Below, piece by piece: positions 17,617 through 25,926 of a stretch of 58,652 nt of DNA; positions within the stretch are counted from its first letter, which is position 1; each line of letters begins with the position of its first letter. The DNA is from an uncultured Mediterraneibacter sp. (GTDB lineage Bacteria > Bacillota > Clostridia > Lachnospirales > Lachnospiraceae), in NCBI RefSeq assembly GCF_934330165.1, contig NZ_CAKRGI010000014.1, forward strand, positions 1 to 58,652. The letters run 5' to 3'. The notes beneath the pieces were generated by a model. That model searched no databases and was not told the DNA's origin. It saw only the letters and a program-made list of their open reading frames with translations. The position numbers and the translations under genes were made by a program.

Positions 17617-18672
17617 TTACGCCTTTACCGCCCAACGCATCTTCGTGGATCTTGCACGCCCATTCTTTGCACATTCCTGTGCAGACGGGCGGACCACATC
17701 CTTCGCATAATCAGAATAGATGCCTGCTTTATAACCTGCTTTTAATGCTTTCTTTACCAGCTTGTCCTCACCGGAATGAAACGTCAGGATTGCAACTCTT
17801 CCCCCCGGACGCAGTGCATCCGGCAATTTCTCCATAAACTCATACAAAACTTCAAACTCATTATTCACATCGATCCGCAGAGCCTGAAATGTTCTCTGAC
17901 AGGTCTTCTTTACGATATCCTTTTTTTCTTTATTGTCTGGAAGAAAAGAAAGTGTCTTCTCGATCACGTTTCTGAGCTTTGTCGTTGTATCAATCCGGTT
18001 TCCTCTGTGAATCTCATCCGTGATCGCCTTTGCAAGTTCTTCACAATATGGTTCATCAGAATTTTCATACAACATTCCGGCAAGTTCTTCCCTTGAGATA
18101 GTATCCAGACGCTCTGCTGCACTGATTCCTTTTTCCTGATTCAGCCGCAGATCCAGAGGTCCATCTGCTTTAAATGAAAATCCTCTTTTGGGATTGTCGA
18201 TCTGCATGGAGGATACGCCAAGATCTGCCAGAATAAAATCGAACCCTCCCACTTTCTCTGCAATCTCATCAATCGTGCAGAAATTTTGAAGGCAGACCGT
18301 CAGGATTTCCTCTCCGAATCCCTGCTCTTCCAGTCGCTTCTTCGTCTTTGCAGATTCCTCCGGGTCTACATCTGTAGCATAGATATGCCCCTGTCCTTTC
18401 AGACATTCCAGCATGGCTTTTGTATGCCCGCCATATCCCAGCGTTGCATCAAATCCGGTCTGTCCCGGCTGAATATTCAAGAAATCCAGTATTTCCTTTA
18501 CCATAATTGAAATATGCATCCCGGCAGGAGTATTTCCCTTGCGGATCACATGCTCCACGGTCTCCTGATATTTTTCCGGCTGAAGTTCTTTGTATTTTTC
18601 CTCGAATTTCTTCGGATATTTTCCTTTATACCGCACACGCCTTTTGTGCGGGGTCTGCTGCTCCTGACTCAT
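17617..18672 (-). CDS. RsmH-family 16S rRNA m4C methyltransferase, stand-alone divergent type
   Basis: 351 residues. DATLGYGGHTKAMLE is the SAM-binding loop, and DFILADLGVSSMQIDNPKRGFSF and ALRIDVNNE are RsmH motifs. RsmH methylates N4 of C1402 in 16S rRNA. This copy differs from the usual one. It carries a basic N-terminal extension of about 45 residues before the HISIMVKEILDFL segment and is far from any mraZ/ftsL/pbp division genes, so it may be the second paralogue known in clostridia. Whether it acts on the same site is open. Confidence 0.85.
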   Translation of the reverse strand: MSQEQQTPHKRRVRYKGKYPKKFEEKYKELQPEKYQETVEHVIRKGNTPAGMHISIMVKEILDFLNIQPGQTGFDATLGYGGHTKAMLECLKGQGHIYATDVDPEESAKTKKRLEEQGFGEEILTVCLQNFCTIDEIAEKVGGFDFILADLGVSSMQIDNPKRGFSFKADGPLDLRLNQEKGISAAERLDTISREELAGMLYENSDEPYCEELAKAITDEIHRGNRIDTTTKLRNVIEKTLSFLPDNKEKKDIVKKTCQRTFQALRIDVNNEFEVLYEFMEKLPDALRPGGRVAILTFHSGEDKLVKKALKAGYKAGIYSDYAKDVVRPSAQECAKNGRARSTKMRWAVKA

Positions 18673-18678
18673 ATTCTT

Positions 18679-19683
18679 TTATTTCCTTTCCTCAAATCCA
18701 CGCTGACTGAATTTTTCATTTTTATATATTATTTTATCAAATATTTTTGCACATTCCAAGGTCATCCGATGCGGGACTATGCTGCTTTCAGTCTTACCAT
18801 TTCGTACACAGTCAACCATTTCTTTGATTTCATACACAAAACCATTTTCCGTTACCTGATCGGAATATTGCTCTATCAGCTTTCCCTGCCCATCGTACAA
18901 AACGATCTGATCTGCATAATGCGGATGCCGGATCATTATTTTTCCTTCTGATCCTGTCAGTTCCAGTCTTTCATCTACATTTGCCAGATACGTGGTAGTC
19001 ATAAATGAAAGATGCTCCTCATACCGAAGTATAACATGTTCCGTCACATCCACCTGATCTTCATTGTAGATTACCTGGATCTGTTCTTCCTTCCAGTCTT
19101 CACCAGAAAAATACATCGTCAGTGCCAACGCATAAATTAACAGATCCAGTGCCGCCCCTCCACCGGCTTCTTTGTTAAAATAGCGATTTTCTTTATTCCT
19201 GGGAGCCGTAAATCCGATTTCAACATTACTGACTGCAAGTTTACCGATACGCCCCTCCTGCAACCATTCTCTGGCTTTTCTATTTGCGGGAAGAAAAAGA
19301 CTCCATACTCCCTCCATAACAAAAATTTTCTTTTCTTCTGCCAGCCTGAAAATTCTTTCTGCCTCTTCCAAACTTCCTGTCAATGCCTTTTCACACAACA
19401 CCGGAATCCCATATCTGATACATAATTCTGTCAACTGCACATGCATTCCGGTAACTACACCAATATAGACCCCATCCAGCTTTTCTTTCTGAAGCATTTC
19501 TTCATAATTTCCATAATAGGTATGTATTTCATATTTCTCTGCAAACTCTCTGGCTCTTTCTTCTGATCTCGCTGCTACAGCAGTCACACAGACATCTTCT
19601 ATCTTCCCTGCTGCATCACAAAATTTATTTGAAATATTTCCGGCACCCATAACGCCAAAGCGAAAAGCTTCTTTCTTTTCCAT
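18679..19683 (-). CDS. Gfo/Idh/MocA family NAD(P)-dependent oxidoreductase
   Basis: 334 residues with the Rossmann start FGVMGAGNISNKF and the family's IGVVTGMHVQLTELCIRYGIPVLCEKALTGS, which contains the EK catalytic/cofactor motif. The C-terminal half is the open-sheet substrate domain, with GGGAALDLLIYALAL. It probably acts on a sugar, inositol or trans-dihydrodiol-type substrate; the exact substrate cannot be read. It ends six bases before the rsmH start on the same strand. Confidence 0.9.
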   Translation of the reverse strand: MEKKEAFRFGVMGAGNISNKFCDAAGKIEDVCVTAVAARSEERAREFAEKYEIHTYYGNYEEMLQKEKLDGVYIGVVTGMHVQLTELCIRYGIPVLCEKALTGSLEEAERIFRLAEEKKIFVMEGVWSLFLPANRKAREWLQEGRIGKLAVSNVEIGFTAPRNKENRYFNKEAGGGAALDLLIYALALTMYFSGEDWKEEQIQVIYNEDQVDVTEHVILRYEEHLSFMTTTYLANVDERLELTGSEGKIMIRHPHYADQIVLYDGQGKLIEQYSDQVTENGFVYEIKEMVDCVRNGKTESSIVPHRMTLECAKIFDKIIYKNEKFSQRGFEERK

Positions 19684-19704
19684 CCCTTTTCTCTCCTTTA
19701 CAGG

Positions 19705-19963
19705 TTATAATCTCGTCATGGCAATCGTTCCTGCGGTCAGAAGTACCAGCCCGACTGCAGCTTTCTTCTTCAGTTTCTCTCCAAACACGAAATAGGAAAA
19801 TACTACCGTCACAAGTACACTCAGTTTATCTACCGGTGCTACCACACTTGCCAGTTCTCACTGCCGTCGCTACATTTGAATCCGTATCCTTTATTCCACA
19901 TTTTGCAAGAATGGATGTCACTCCTGCAAAAAATGCACTGCCTGCCGCAAAAAGCAACCACAT
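19705..19963 (-). pseudogene. Internally deleted EamA/DMT transporter remnant
   Basis: From ATG at 19963 the frame reads a normal EamA start (MWLLFAAGSAFFAGVTSIL, then AKCGIKDTDSNVATAVRT). It breaks, and a different frame continues with APVDKLSVLVTVVFSYFVFG to a proper C-terminus ending in TIAMTRL and TAA. A complete single EamA unit is about 140 residues, so roughly the middle 50-60 residues are missing and the frame has shifted. This is a clear decayed gene, too short to be listed as an ordinary open frame. Confidence 0.85.
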
Positions 19964-19981
19964 ATTTTTTCCCTACATTTC

Positions 19982-21400
19982 TTAAATTTTCTGCTTTTTA
20001 CCTGAGAGGATCGGCATCACCGTCAGGAGCATTGTTCCAAAGCTTGCGATCCCACCAATATAATTGCTGACCGGCTCTGCAACAAAGACTCCCTCAACTC
20101 CCATAAAATATGGAAGTAATATCGTCAATGGCACAACGATCACAACTTTTCTCAACAGACTGAAAAAAATTGCCTGCTTCGGGAATCCCAGTCCCACGAA
20201 TGTCGCCTGTCCACAGAACATAAATCCCATCATAAAAAATCCTGCAAAAAAGAGTTTCAGTGCCGGTGCTGCAATCTCAGCCAGTGCTTTGTCAGATGTA
20301 AAGAGTCCCACCAGGAAAGACGGGAAGAAATGAACCGTCAGCCATGCCAGTACCATATAGCTCATGATCATGCCGCACGTAGCAAAAATTCCTTTCCTGA
20401 CCCTCTCATATTCCTTTGCTCCAAAATTATACCCAAGCACCGGCTTCGCACCTTCCGCCACACCGTTTGCCGCAAGATTGAAAATTTCACGCACAGAATT
20501 TAAAATCGTCATCGCACCGACATACAGATCTCCACCCCAGCGTGCCAGCGTTGCATTGCAGGCGATCTGACTCAGACTGTTCGTAACGCACATAATAAAG
20601 CCTGACAGTCCCAGACCCAGGATCGAAAGAATCATTTTTCTGTCTTTTAGCTTCATATACTTTCTCTGCAATGGGTACTGCACCTTTTTTCCGGTCAGAA
20701 ACCACAGAACCCATATACATCCTGCCATCTGACTGAGAACCGTTGCGATCGCTGCTCCCCGTACTCCCAGTTTCCACACAAAAATAAAAAGCGGGTCTAG
20801 GAAGAGATTCAGAACAGCCCCGATACAGACTGTCATCATTCCCATTGTCCCGAACCCCTGTGCATTAATGAACAGATTCATCCCTGAACTGATCATGATA
20901 AAAAGTGTCCCCAGCAGATAAATCTGTAAATAGGACGCTGCCACAGGATAAGTTGCATCCGATGCTCCCAGAAGATACAGGATCGGCTTCATAAAAATAT
21001 AAAAGACACCCATCAATACAACTCCGGTTAAAATAAGAAGTACAAAGCTTACATTCTCAAGCTTTGATGCCTTTTCCTCCTCTCCTGCACCTCTTGCGAT
21101 AGACATCAGTGGTGCTCCACCGCCTGAATAAAGCTGCGTAAATGCACTCACGATCGATATGATCGGAAATACCAGCCCCACACCGGTCAGAGCCTGATCC
21201 GCTCCCTGACCGATATGTCCTAAATAGACCCGATCTACCAGATTGTATAACAGCTGCACCGCCTGTGCGATCGTGACCGGAACTGCCATGGACAAAATAT
21301 TCCGGATCATTGATCCTTTTGAAAAATCATGTTCAACATTCATTTTATTACTTTTTGCTTTCATACTAACTATTATAGTCTTCTTTCCACAATATTCCAT
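19982..21400 (-). CDS. MATE family efflux transporter
   Basis: 472 residues, twelve predicted hydrophobic segments. Motifs such as PVTIAQAVQLLYNLVDRVYLGHIG and GGGAPLMSIARGAG near the N-terminus and GAKEYERVRKG in the middle are typical. MATE proteins export cationic drugs or metabolites by Na+ or H+ antiport. The start at 21400 is favoured since AAGG sits six bases upstream and it lies only eight bases from the ClC stop; a later ATG at 21364 lacks a ribosome binding site but has a TATAAT directly upstream. It is probably cotranscribed with the ClC gene. Confidence 0.92.
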   Translation of the reverse strand: MEYCGKKTIIVSMKAKSNKMNVEHDFSKGSMIRNILSMAVPVTIAQAVQLLYNLVDRVYLGHIGQGADQALTGVGLVFPIISIVSAFTQLYSGGGAPLMSIARGAGEEEKASKLENVSFVLLILTGVVLMGVFYIFMKPILYLLGASDATYPVAASYLQIYLLGTLFIMISSGMNLFINAQGFGTMGMMTVCIGAVLNLFLDPLFIFVWKLGVRGAAIATVLSQMAGCIWVLWFLTGKKVQYPLQRKYMKLKDRKMILSILGLGLSGFIMCVTNSLSQIACNATLARWGGDLYVGAMTILNSVREIFNLAANGVAEGAKPVLGYNFGAKEYERVRKGIFATCGMIMSYMVLAWLTVHFFPSFLVGLFTSDKALAEIAAPALKLFFAGFFMMGFMFCGQATFVGLGFPKQAIFFSLLRKVVIVVPLTILLPYFMGVEGVFVAEPVSNYIGGIASFGTMLLTVMPILSGKKQKI

Positions 21401-21408
21401 GAACTGCC

Positions 21409-22725
21409 TTAACGGGTTTTTCGATTGATATACCTTGCCTTATACTTTGAATAAACGATCGTCTGATCTTTATACAAACTGTAATATCCCGACAGGGCAT
21501 AACTGATGGAAATAGCGATCAGGTAATACGCTGCCCCTGAAAATCCGAATAATTCAAATGAGATCAGCATGGATGCGATCGGACAGTTTGTCACGCCGCA
21601 GAATAATGCAACCATGCTTGCCGCTGCAGCGACTTCCGGAGAAAATCCAAGCAGTCCGCCTGCCACGCAGCCAAATGTGGCTCCTACCGAAAATGCCGGA
21701 ACAATCTCACCGCCACGGTAGCCCGCCCGCATCGTGATCGCTGTCAGGATCATTTTCCACAAAAAGTCGAGCGGTCTTGCCTTTCCCTGCTCCACTGCCT
21801 TTGCGATCAGCTCGTTTCCTGCTCCCATATAATCACCTGTTCCGAGGAGCATTGTGATCCCGATCACCAGGCATCCTGCCACACAGACACGAAGATACGG
21901 ATTCTTCAGATATTTTCCATAAATCCCGGACACTGCCTTCAATGCCACGCAGAATAAAATACTCAGTAATCCACAACCGGCTGCGATCACTGCCATCTTC
22001 AATCCGCTCTCAACACTTAACTGTGGAATGCTTGCAACCGGAAATGTCTCAGGATTCAGTCCTACTCCTGTCGCAAACTCTGCGGCGATGATCGATGCGA
22101 TCACACACGGCAGTAATGCTGCATAATACATCACACCCACGCTGACAACTTCCATCGCAAAGACCGCTGCTGCCATCGGTGTCCCGAAAACCGCTGCAAA
22201 TGCCGCACTCATTCCGCACATGATCATCACATGATGATCCGGTTCGTCCAGATGCACCAGCTTTGCCAGCCAGTTTCCGATACTGCCTCCAAACTGGATC
22301 GATGCACCTTCCCGTCCTGCAGAACCTCCGGTCAGATGCGTCAGTAATGTAGAAATGAAAATCAGCGGAGCTGAGATAAAGGGGACATTATCCCTGGACT
22401 TGATCGTTGATAAAACCTGATTCGTTCCTCCATCCTGTCTTCCCAGCTTTTCATACATAAATACGATCACGATTCCTGCCAGCGGAAGGCAGAGGAACAC
22501 CCATAAATGACTGTTCCTGTATTCTGTTGCCGCACTGATACAGGCTGCAAATGCACTGCTTGCCCCACCGACCACCAGTCCGGTCAGAATTGCCAGTAAC
22601 ATCCATTTGATAAAATTAGTAACGTCCCGTCTGATCCGTTCGTGATAATATTTTATAAGAATTTTCTTTTTTGAAAATCCATTTGATGATCCTGTCGATG
22701 ACCCATTTTCTTTCTCTGTCTGCAT
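21409..22725 (-). CDS. ClC family chloride channel / H+ antiporter
   Basis: 438 residues, strongly hydrophobic. The signature GGSAGREGASIQFGGSIG (normally GREGP) and FAAVFGTPMAAAVFAMEV are clear, and GGEIVPAFSVGATFG marks the third ion-binding helix. ClC proteins move chloride or fluoride across the membrane. The Glu in GREG supports an H+/anion antiporter-type gate. The MATE gene follows it closely on the same strand. Confidence 0.92.
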   Translation of the reverse strand: MQTEKENGSSTGSSNGFSKKKILIKYYHERIRRDVTNFIKWMLLAILTGLVVGGASSAFAACISAATEYRNSHLWVFLCLPLAGIVIVFMYEKLGRQDGGTNQVLSTIKSRDNVPFISAPLIFISTLLTHLTGGSAGREGASIQFGGSIGNWLAKLVHLDEPDHHVMIMCGMSAAFAAVFGTPMAAAVFAMEVVSVGVMYYAALLPCVIASIIAAEFATGVGLNPETFPVASIPQLSVESGLKMAVIAAGCGLLSILFCVALKAVSGIYGKYLKNPYLRVCVAGCLVIGITMLLGTGDYMGAGNELIAKAVEQGKARPLDFLWKMILTAITMRAGYRGGEIVPAFSVGATFGCVAGGLLGFSPEVAAAASMVALFCGVTNCPIASMLISFELFGFSGAAYYLIAISISYALSGYYSLYKDQTIVYSKYKARYINRKTR

Positions 22726-22826
22726 GATATTCCCTTTCCCTCTTTTCTATGTTCCAGTGTATCAAAAAAGCGGGATAAAGGGAAGTGTGAACGGCACTTT
22801 CCGGTTAAAGTACTTTTGCAATAGCA

Positions 22827-23822
22827 TTATTTCTTTTTGCATTTATCGTAAAATGCGAACATTCCTGCCAGTAATGTGCCTGAAATTGAATGCCATGTAC
22901 AGGATACTGCACAAATGATCGCTGACTCCGGTGTAGCTGCAAACTGAGCTGTCGTTGTTGCAAGATTGGTTGCAAGTCCTGCATTCTGCATACCGACCTC
23001 GATTGCGATCGTTCTCTTCTTCGCTGTATTCATACCGACCAGTTTTCCGGCCCCGTAACCAAGCAGATAACCAAGTCCATTGTGAAGGAAGACCGCAACA
23101 AAGATCACAACTCCTGACTCAAAGAATTTTGCACCCTGGGAAGATACAACTCCACCAACCACGCATGCCAGTCCAAGCACTGCGATTCCCGGCATTATTT
23201 TCTGCAATTCGCCAAATGTCTTTTTCTTTCCGAATAAATAATTCAACAAAAATCCAAGTGCAACCGGGAGAATGACTGTCTCTACGATAGATACCAGCAT
23301 CGGAAGTGCCTTGATTGAAATATGTGTTCCGCTCGCAAGGAATGAAACTAAAAGTGGTGTCATCACTGGTGAAAGGATCGTGGAAACGGTTGTCATTCCA
23401 ACAGAAAATGCTACATCTCCTCCACACAGATAAGACATGATATTGGATGATACTCCTCCGGGACAGCATCCGACCAGGATCAGTCCCAGTGCGATTCCGT
23501 CAGGAAGGTTCAAAAGCTTTGTCAGTCCTAATGCCAGAAATGGCATGATCAGATACTGGGCGATCGCACCTACACAGATATCAAAAGGTCTCTGGGCAAG
23601 GATCTTAAAATCCTCGGTTGTCAATGTCAGCCCCATACTGAACATGATGACTCCGATGATGATCGACTGGCATGTAAACTTATTGGATACCGGATCTGTA
23701 AATAACTGGAGATTAACCCATCCCATCATTCCCGGTATAAAGAACGTAACCACTGCGATCGCAATTACTACGATCGAAGTATAATCTGATAAAAATTTGC
23801 TGAATTTCTGTAAAGCTTTCAT
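22827..23822 (-). CDS. BASS family (bile acid:sodium symporter-like) transporter
   Basis: 331 residues, about ten membrane helices. MFSMGLTLTTEDFKIL, GCCPGGVSSNIMSYLCGGDVAFSVGMT and EVGMQNAGLATNLA are classic BASS motifs, including both Na+-site regions. Family members carry bile acids, pantothenate/ketopantoate or 2-oxo acids. The gene stands alone behind a T-box leader, which ties its expression to an uncharged tRNA. That makes an amino-acid-related 2-oxo acid or precursor a more plausible substrate than bile acids; this is inference. Confidence 0.92.
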   Translation of the reverse strand: MKALQKFSKFLSDYTSIVVIAIAVVTFFIPGMMGWVNLQLFTDPVSNKFTCQSIIIGVIMFSMGLTLTTEDFKILAQRPFDICVGAIAQYLIMPFLALGLTKLLNLPDGIALGLILVGCCPGGVSSNIMSYLCGGDVAFSVGMTTVSTILSPVMTPLLVSFLASGTHISIKALPMLVSIVETVILPVALGFLLNYLFGKKKTFGELQKIMPGIAVLGLACVVGGVVSSQGAKFFESGVVIFVAVFLHNGLGYLLGYGAGKLVGMNTAKKRTIAIEVGMQNAGLATNLATTTAQFAATPESAIICAVSCTWHSISGTLLAGMFAFYDKCKKK

Positions 23823-23853
23823 TCTATTTCCTCCTTACTTCTGTCCACTCAAT

Positions 23854-24141
23854 AAAAAAGTCCCTTTTCAGAAATCAATCTGAAAAGGGACGAATATAAT
23901 CCGCGTTACCACCCTGATTCCGCAAAAAAACTGCGGCTCTTCACATACCAGCATATGCTATCCATATAACGGTGGAGACCGGCGAGGTTTACTGACGTGC
24001 ATCACGCTTTCAGCCCGCTTCTTAGAGAGGATATCCTTATCCGGTTATTACCTGCTCACACCACCCACAGGCTCTCTGAAAATAATCTCGAATATGACTT
24101 TGTTCTCATCAACGAATTTGGTGAACAATATTTTCTTTACG
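23854..24141 (-). ncRNA. T-box leader upstream of the BASS transporter
   Basis: On the minus strand the T-box sequence AGGGTGGTAACGCGG lies at 23901-23915. It is followed by a terminator (GTCCCTTTTCAGA paired with TCTGAAAAGGGAC) and TTTTTT. The 5' part shows AGAGAG and CTCTCT strands of Stem I, with a GTGTGAGCAGG distal hairpin. The specifier is ambiguous: ATC (Ile) immediately before the CTCTCT strand is my best reading, GAT (Asp) the alternative. Confidence 0.92.
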
Positions 24142-24147
24142 GGGATT

Positions 24148-24175
24148 ATTATAGTCCTCTCACGAAATAAGTCAA
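24148..24175 (-). promoter_or_regulatory. Promoter of the T-box/BASS transcript
   Basis: Minus strand TTGACT at 24170-24175, 16-base spacer, TATAAT at 24148-24153. Transcription would start just before the T-box Stem I. Confidence 0.75.
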
Positions 24176-24185
24176 GTGAAAATTT

Positions 24186-25301
24186 TTACTCTTCGCTCTG
24201 CTGATTTTGTTCAATTTTTCCAACTGTCACATGATGAATCATTCCAAGAACTGATTCGTTTGCATTTACCGGAATTAACCGGATTGATGGATGTCGGTTC
24301 TGAAATACCCGGAATATTTCATCTGCAAACCCCTGCCCCATGAAATCAATTCCCTGAAAATCAAAAATGATCTCCTCAAACTCATCCAGCCGACGCAGAA
24401 TCCTTCTTGCCTGTGAACGTGCCACCGGATTTCCCAGCGGACACATCTCTCTCATTGGGATTTCGGTTCTCACAAACCCTCTTTCGATCGGCGCAAAACG
24501 GTCAAATATATCCTTTGATGTATGTGCTGGCTGATTTTCCAATTTCATCACTACCATCGTCCCCACTTTCTCTAACCTCGTATAATATGCAATCAGATGC
24601 GACCGGATAAAACTTTCCCTGTTTTCGCTTTTCATGGAAAAAATCGCATGATCTGATAATATTGCAAACTCTGTCAACATCCTTGATGAAAAAAAGATGC
24701 CTTCTCCTGAATGTTCTTTTAAATTTGTCGTAAGCTTTCCTTTATATAATTCAAGAACTGCCTGTTCTGTACTGACATTTTTTATCCCATGAGCTAAGAG
24801 ATACTTCTGTATATTCTTAAAAACTCCAATCCCATCATCTACAATAGAAATCTCTGTATACAGGCAATCTCTCTTTACTGCATAACTGATCTTTTCTGCT
24901 TCTGAATGCTCGATAGCATTATTCATGATTTCAGCAAATGTATATGCCCATATATCTTCTGCATTTTTCGAAATTTCCTTCAGTTCCGGTAAAATCTCTG
25001 CGTAAAAGATTTGATCCTCTTCTAAAGTTCCATCATTACTGACACTCCATTTTTTCTCATAAGTTACAAGTCGATAACCACACTGATTTTTATTTGATAC
25101 TTCAATCAACTTTTTATCTATGCACATCTTTACATAACGCCGTACAGATGTCTCTGAAATAGAAAATACTTCTGCTGTCTTTTTCAGAAAAAGTGTATTA
25201 TCCATACGGATTTTTTCTAACATATATAATTGTATCGCTTTTCTCTTTTCTTCACTGAATGACACGCTTCCTTTTCCTTTCTTTAAACCATAATTTTTCA
25301 A
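24186..25301 (-). CDS. HTH + GHKL ATPase + STAS-like (DUF4325) switch protein
   Basis: 371 residues. Residues about 15-65 form a winged/HTH segment (LFLKKTAEVFSISETSVRRYVKMC). Residues about 110-215 are a GHKL ATPase with N-box FAEIMNNAIEHSEA, G1 DDGIGVF and a G2-like EHSGEGIFFSSRM. The last hundred residues form an STAS-like DUF4325 domain (ARRILRRLDEFEEIIFDFQGIDFMGQGFADEIF). The combination joins parts resembling an anti-sigma kinase and its anti-anti-sigma substrate in one chain with a DNA-binding head. This suggests a self-contained regulatory switch. Targets are unknown. Confidence 0.8.
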   Translation of the reverse strand: MKNYGLKKGKGSVSFSEEKRKAIQLYMLEKIRMDNTLFLKKTAEVFSISETSVRRYVKMCIDKKLIEVSNKNQCGYRLVTYEKKWSVSNDGTLEEDQIFYAEILPELKEISKNAEDIWAYTFAEIMNNAIEHSEAEKISYAVKRDCLYTEISIVDDGIGVFKNIQKYLLAHGIKNVSTEQAVLELYKGKLTTNLKEHSGEGIFFSSRMLTEFAILSDHAIFSMKSENRESFIRSHLIAYYTRLEKVGTMVVMKLENQPAHTSKDIFDRFAPIERGFVRTEIPMREMCPLGNPVARSQARRILRRLDEFEEIIFDFQGIDFMGQGFADEIFRVFQNRHPSIRLIPVNANESVLGMIHHVTVGKIEQNQQSEE

Positions 25302-25354
25302 CTATATTTTCTATTTATTAAACTATAGCATTTCTTGATTTAATTTTCAATACA

Positions 25355-25418
25355 CAAAAAAGACCTTCTCCGGTGTGCGAATTTTTCCACATTCATCCAC
25401 CGGAAACGGTCTCTTTTT
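25355..25418 (-). terminator. Terminator after the FKBP gene
   Basis: GACC...CCGGTG and CACCGG...GGTC strands pair across 25361-25410, with A/T runs on both flanks (TTTTTT on the minus strand after the stem). It probably ends the FKBP transcript and could stop opposing transcription too. Confidence 0.75.
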
Positions 25419-25444
25419 CACTTTTCTCTAAAGTTATCCACTGT

Positions 25445-25906
25445 TTATTTCACTTCTACAAGTTCAATCTTAAAGTTAAGCTCCTTGCCTGCCATCTCAT
25501 GGTTTGCATCAAAAGTGATCGTCTTCTCTTCTTTTTCCAGTACTTTTACCGGAAATGGCTGTCCGTACTGGTTAGAAAGATAAACCTGCTGTCCAACTTC
25601 CAGGTTCTCTGATCCAGGGAGCTGTGCGATCTCAAGTGTAAAAATTGCCTCCGGATCCGGCATACCATAAGCTTCTTCCGGCATCAGATGGATATCTACA
25701 ACCTGTCCCACTTCCATATCTGCTACAGCCGCATCAAATCCTTTGATCATCTGACCAGCTCCGCAGACAAACTCCAGTGGCTCTCCACGGTCATAAGAAG
25801 AGTCAAACTGGGTTCCGTCATTAAAAGTTCCTCTGTAATGTGTACGGCATGTCTTTCCGACATTGCGTCCTGTCAGTGTGTTCTCATTTGTTCCTGTATC
25901 TGGCAT
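25445..25906 (-). CDS. FKBP-type peptidyl-prolyl cis-trans isomerase (SlyD-like)
   Basis: 153 residues. HYRGTFNDGTQFDSSYDRGEPLEFVCGAG, then MIKGFDAAVADMEVGQ and HLMPEEAYGMPDPEAIF, follow the FKBP/SlyD pattern. The segment between (LPGSENLEVGQQVYL) corresponds to the SlyD insert-in-flap chaperone domain. It catalyses prolyl isomerisation and helps protein folding in the cytoplasm. There is no His-rich metal-binding tail as in E. coli SlyD. Confidence 0.9.
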   Translation of the reverse strand: MPDTGTNENTLTGRNVGKTCRTHYRGTFNDGTQFDSSYDRGEPLEFVCGAGQMIKGFDAAVADMEVGQVVDIHLMPEEAYGMPDPEAIFTLEIAQLPGSENLEVGQQVYLSNQYGQPFPVKVLEKEEKTITFDANHEMAGKELNFKIELVEVK

Positions 25907-25926
25907 TTACAAATCCTCCATTCATT

